Assembly (NCBI GenBank): GCA_002684605.1
Contig: NYVM01000067.1
Span: forward strand, 8,723 to 14,090
Direction of reading: 5' to 3'
Origin: Candidatus Pelagibacterales bacterium
GTDB taxonomy: Bacteria > Pseudomonadota > Alphaproteobacteria > TMED109
Length of the DNA: 5,368 nucleotides
Shown: in pieces, positions 4,657 through 5,368 of the stretch
Layout: every line of letters begins with the position of its first letter
Position numbering within the stretch: the stretch's first letter is position 1
Notes under the pieces: model-generated
Databases searched by the model: none
Seen by the model: only the letters and a program-made list of their open reading frames with translations
Told to the model about the DNA's origin: nothing
Translations under genes and position numbers: made by a program

Positions 4657-5368
4657 TCATTAATTCTATCATATTATCTCCTTCTATACTAAATCCAACA
4701 TTATTAATCAGACTTCTAATTTTAACTGGTGCTGAAATACTTGTAGGCATCATTCCAGTATCTGTATCTTTCACTTTTCTGACATGTAATTCTGTTACCA
4801 TCCAATCAAGACTATGATAAATATATCTGTGAATACAAACAAAATTATCACATCTATTTCCAGTCTTCCCCCCACCTTCACAATCACTCATCATTGGAGG
4901 AACTGGATGCCCAGAGTATTCATGATTAGAACCATGTAATCTCCTTAAACTTTCTGTTACTGCATGAACTGATAACCATAATGAAACACCAGTTTTATGA
5001 CAAAACATTCTCATATCTGACATTACCTTATAATCATATTCATGTATTCCTAAACTCCTAGCTAAATCTCTATCTCTTTCTAAAGCATTATATGGATCTA
5101 TAAAGAATCCCTGATAATCCCAAGACTTTTTAATACTTGTCCCTAAGTCTAATAATTCCTTATATGTGTATTGTTCATCTATAGATATAAATTTAAAATG
5201 AGAATCTACCCACTCACTTCCTTCTTTCAACTTTTCCTCATCAACTTTGTTAATGGGCAAACCCTCTTTATATTCTATTATTTTTCTTACTATTGAGTAT
5301 GGTTCATTTTCTGCTGTGAAAACTAGAAACCTTAGATTGTGTTTTAAAGCATACATAAACATTAAGTA
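4622..5368 (-). CDS. DnaB-family replicative helicase, C-terminal part (partial, 5' end outside window)
   Basis: The frame is open to the right edge (TAC TTA precede the first ATG at 5362), so the ATG is internal and the N-terminus, with Walker A, lies outside. Numbering from that Met: FLVFTAENEP (12-21) carries the Glu (E18) that follows Walker A in DnaB-type RecA folds; GFFIDPYNAL (85-94) is Walker B with D89; VSLWLSVHAVTESLRR (about 126-141) is the sensor strand with the His; SDCEGGGKTGNRCDNF (159-174) is the Gly-rich loop next to the DNA-binding region; and ELHVRKVKDTDTG corresponds to the arginine-finger hairpin. It should unwind DNA at the phage replication fork as a hexamer, driven by NTP hydrolysis. 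Because its start is outside, a fused primase cannot be ruled out. The C-terminal tail after about 215 (FSIEGDNMIELMNEHTGEGI) is not family-specific. The gene's stop lies 35 nt inside the sigma-like gene. Confidence 0.88.
   Translation of the reverse strand, partial: YLMFMYALKHNLRFLVFTAENEPYSIVRKIIEYKEGLPINKVDEEKLKEGSEWVDSHFKFISIDEQYTYKELLDLGTSIKKSWDYQGFFIDPYNALERDRDLARSLGIHEYDYKVMSDMRMFCHKTGVSLWLSVHAVTESLRRLHGSNHEYSGHPVPPMMSDCEGGGKTGNRCDNFVCIHRYIYHSLDWMVTELHVRKVKDTDTGMMPTSISAPVKIRSLINNVGFSIEGDNMIELMNEHTGEGISKT

Noticed and set aside
367..4717. Direct repeat ATCAGACTTCT at 367-377 and 4707-4717
   Set aside because: Only 11 nt, inside two coding sequences where both copies encode RSLI; chance or codon bias explains it.
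4617..4817. Plus-strand open frame at 4617-4817
   Set aside because: It is antisense to the helicase C-terminus and the sigma-like start, with a hydrophobic composition typical of a reverse shadow and no leader or start signal.
1..5368. tRNA genes, CRISPR array, insertion sequence, terminator hairpins, attachment site
   Set aside because: I looked along both strands and found no cloverleaf, regular spaced repeats, transposase, GC-rich stem plus T-run, or integrase. The coding density leaves no room outside genes.

Overview
The window is AT-rich and contains 13 genes, all on the minus strand, so transcription runs from high to low coordinates. There is no intergenic space if the longest supported starts are used: every gene overlaps its neighbour by 1 to about 40 nt. 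The content is a DnaB-type helicase, a sigma-like protein, two PD-(D/E)XK nucleases, an HNH protein, a cytosine-5 DNA methyltransferase, a nucleotide-pool enzyme homologue and a DnaA domain IV-like protein. This identifies the early replication and recombination operon of a tailed bacteriophage or prophage. Three things point to a Bacteroidota (probably flavobacterial) host: the style of the helicase and sigma-like proteins, a small protein with a DCGC motif that I associate with phages of that phylum, and A/T-rich start contexts with few Shine-Dalgarno sequences. The host call is an inference, not proven.

Layout in transcription order. 5368-4622: the C-terminal part of the replicative helicase, cut by the window edge just after where Walker A should lie. 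4656-4159: a sigma-70-like protein. 4162-3748: two tiny proteins, each with a CGC motif; the first (3989-4162) is too short to be found by a normal length cut-off and was recovered by reading back from an ATGA stop/start overlap. 3773-3291: a small predicted PD-(D/E)XK nuclease. 3322-2758: two unrecognised proteins, the first probably helical. 2761-1973: a RecE/Cas4-like exonuclease of the DUF3799 type. 1976-1800: a 58-residue single-pass membrane protein. 1800-1309: an HNH endonuclease with a zinc-ribbon N-terminus. 1316-666: a short cytosine-5 DNA methyltransferase. 669-388: a dATP/dGTP diphosphohydrolase N-terminal-like (DUF5664) protein. 401-1: a DnaA C-terminal-domain-like protein that runs off the left edge.

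Taken together, the helicase and the DnaA-like protein would serve replication, the exonuclease would serve recombination or end processing, and the methyltransferase and HNH protein would modify or cut DNA. The DUF5664 protein would adjust the dNTP pool, and the sigma-like protein may redirect host RNA polymerase. No promoter, terminator, RNA gene, CRISPR array, insertion sequence or attachment site is visible. No stretch longer than a few bases lacks a gene.
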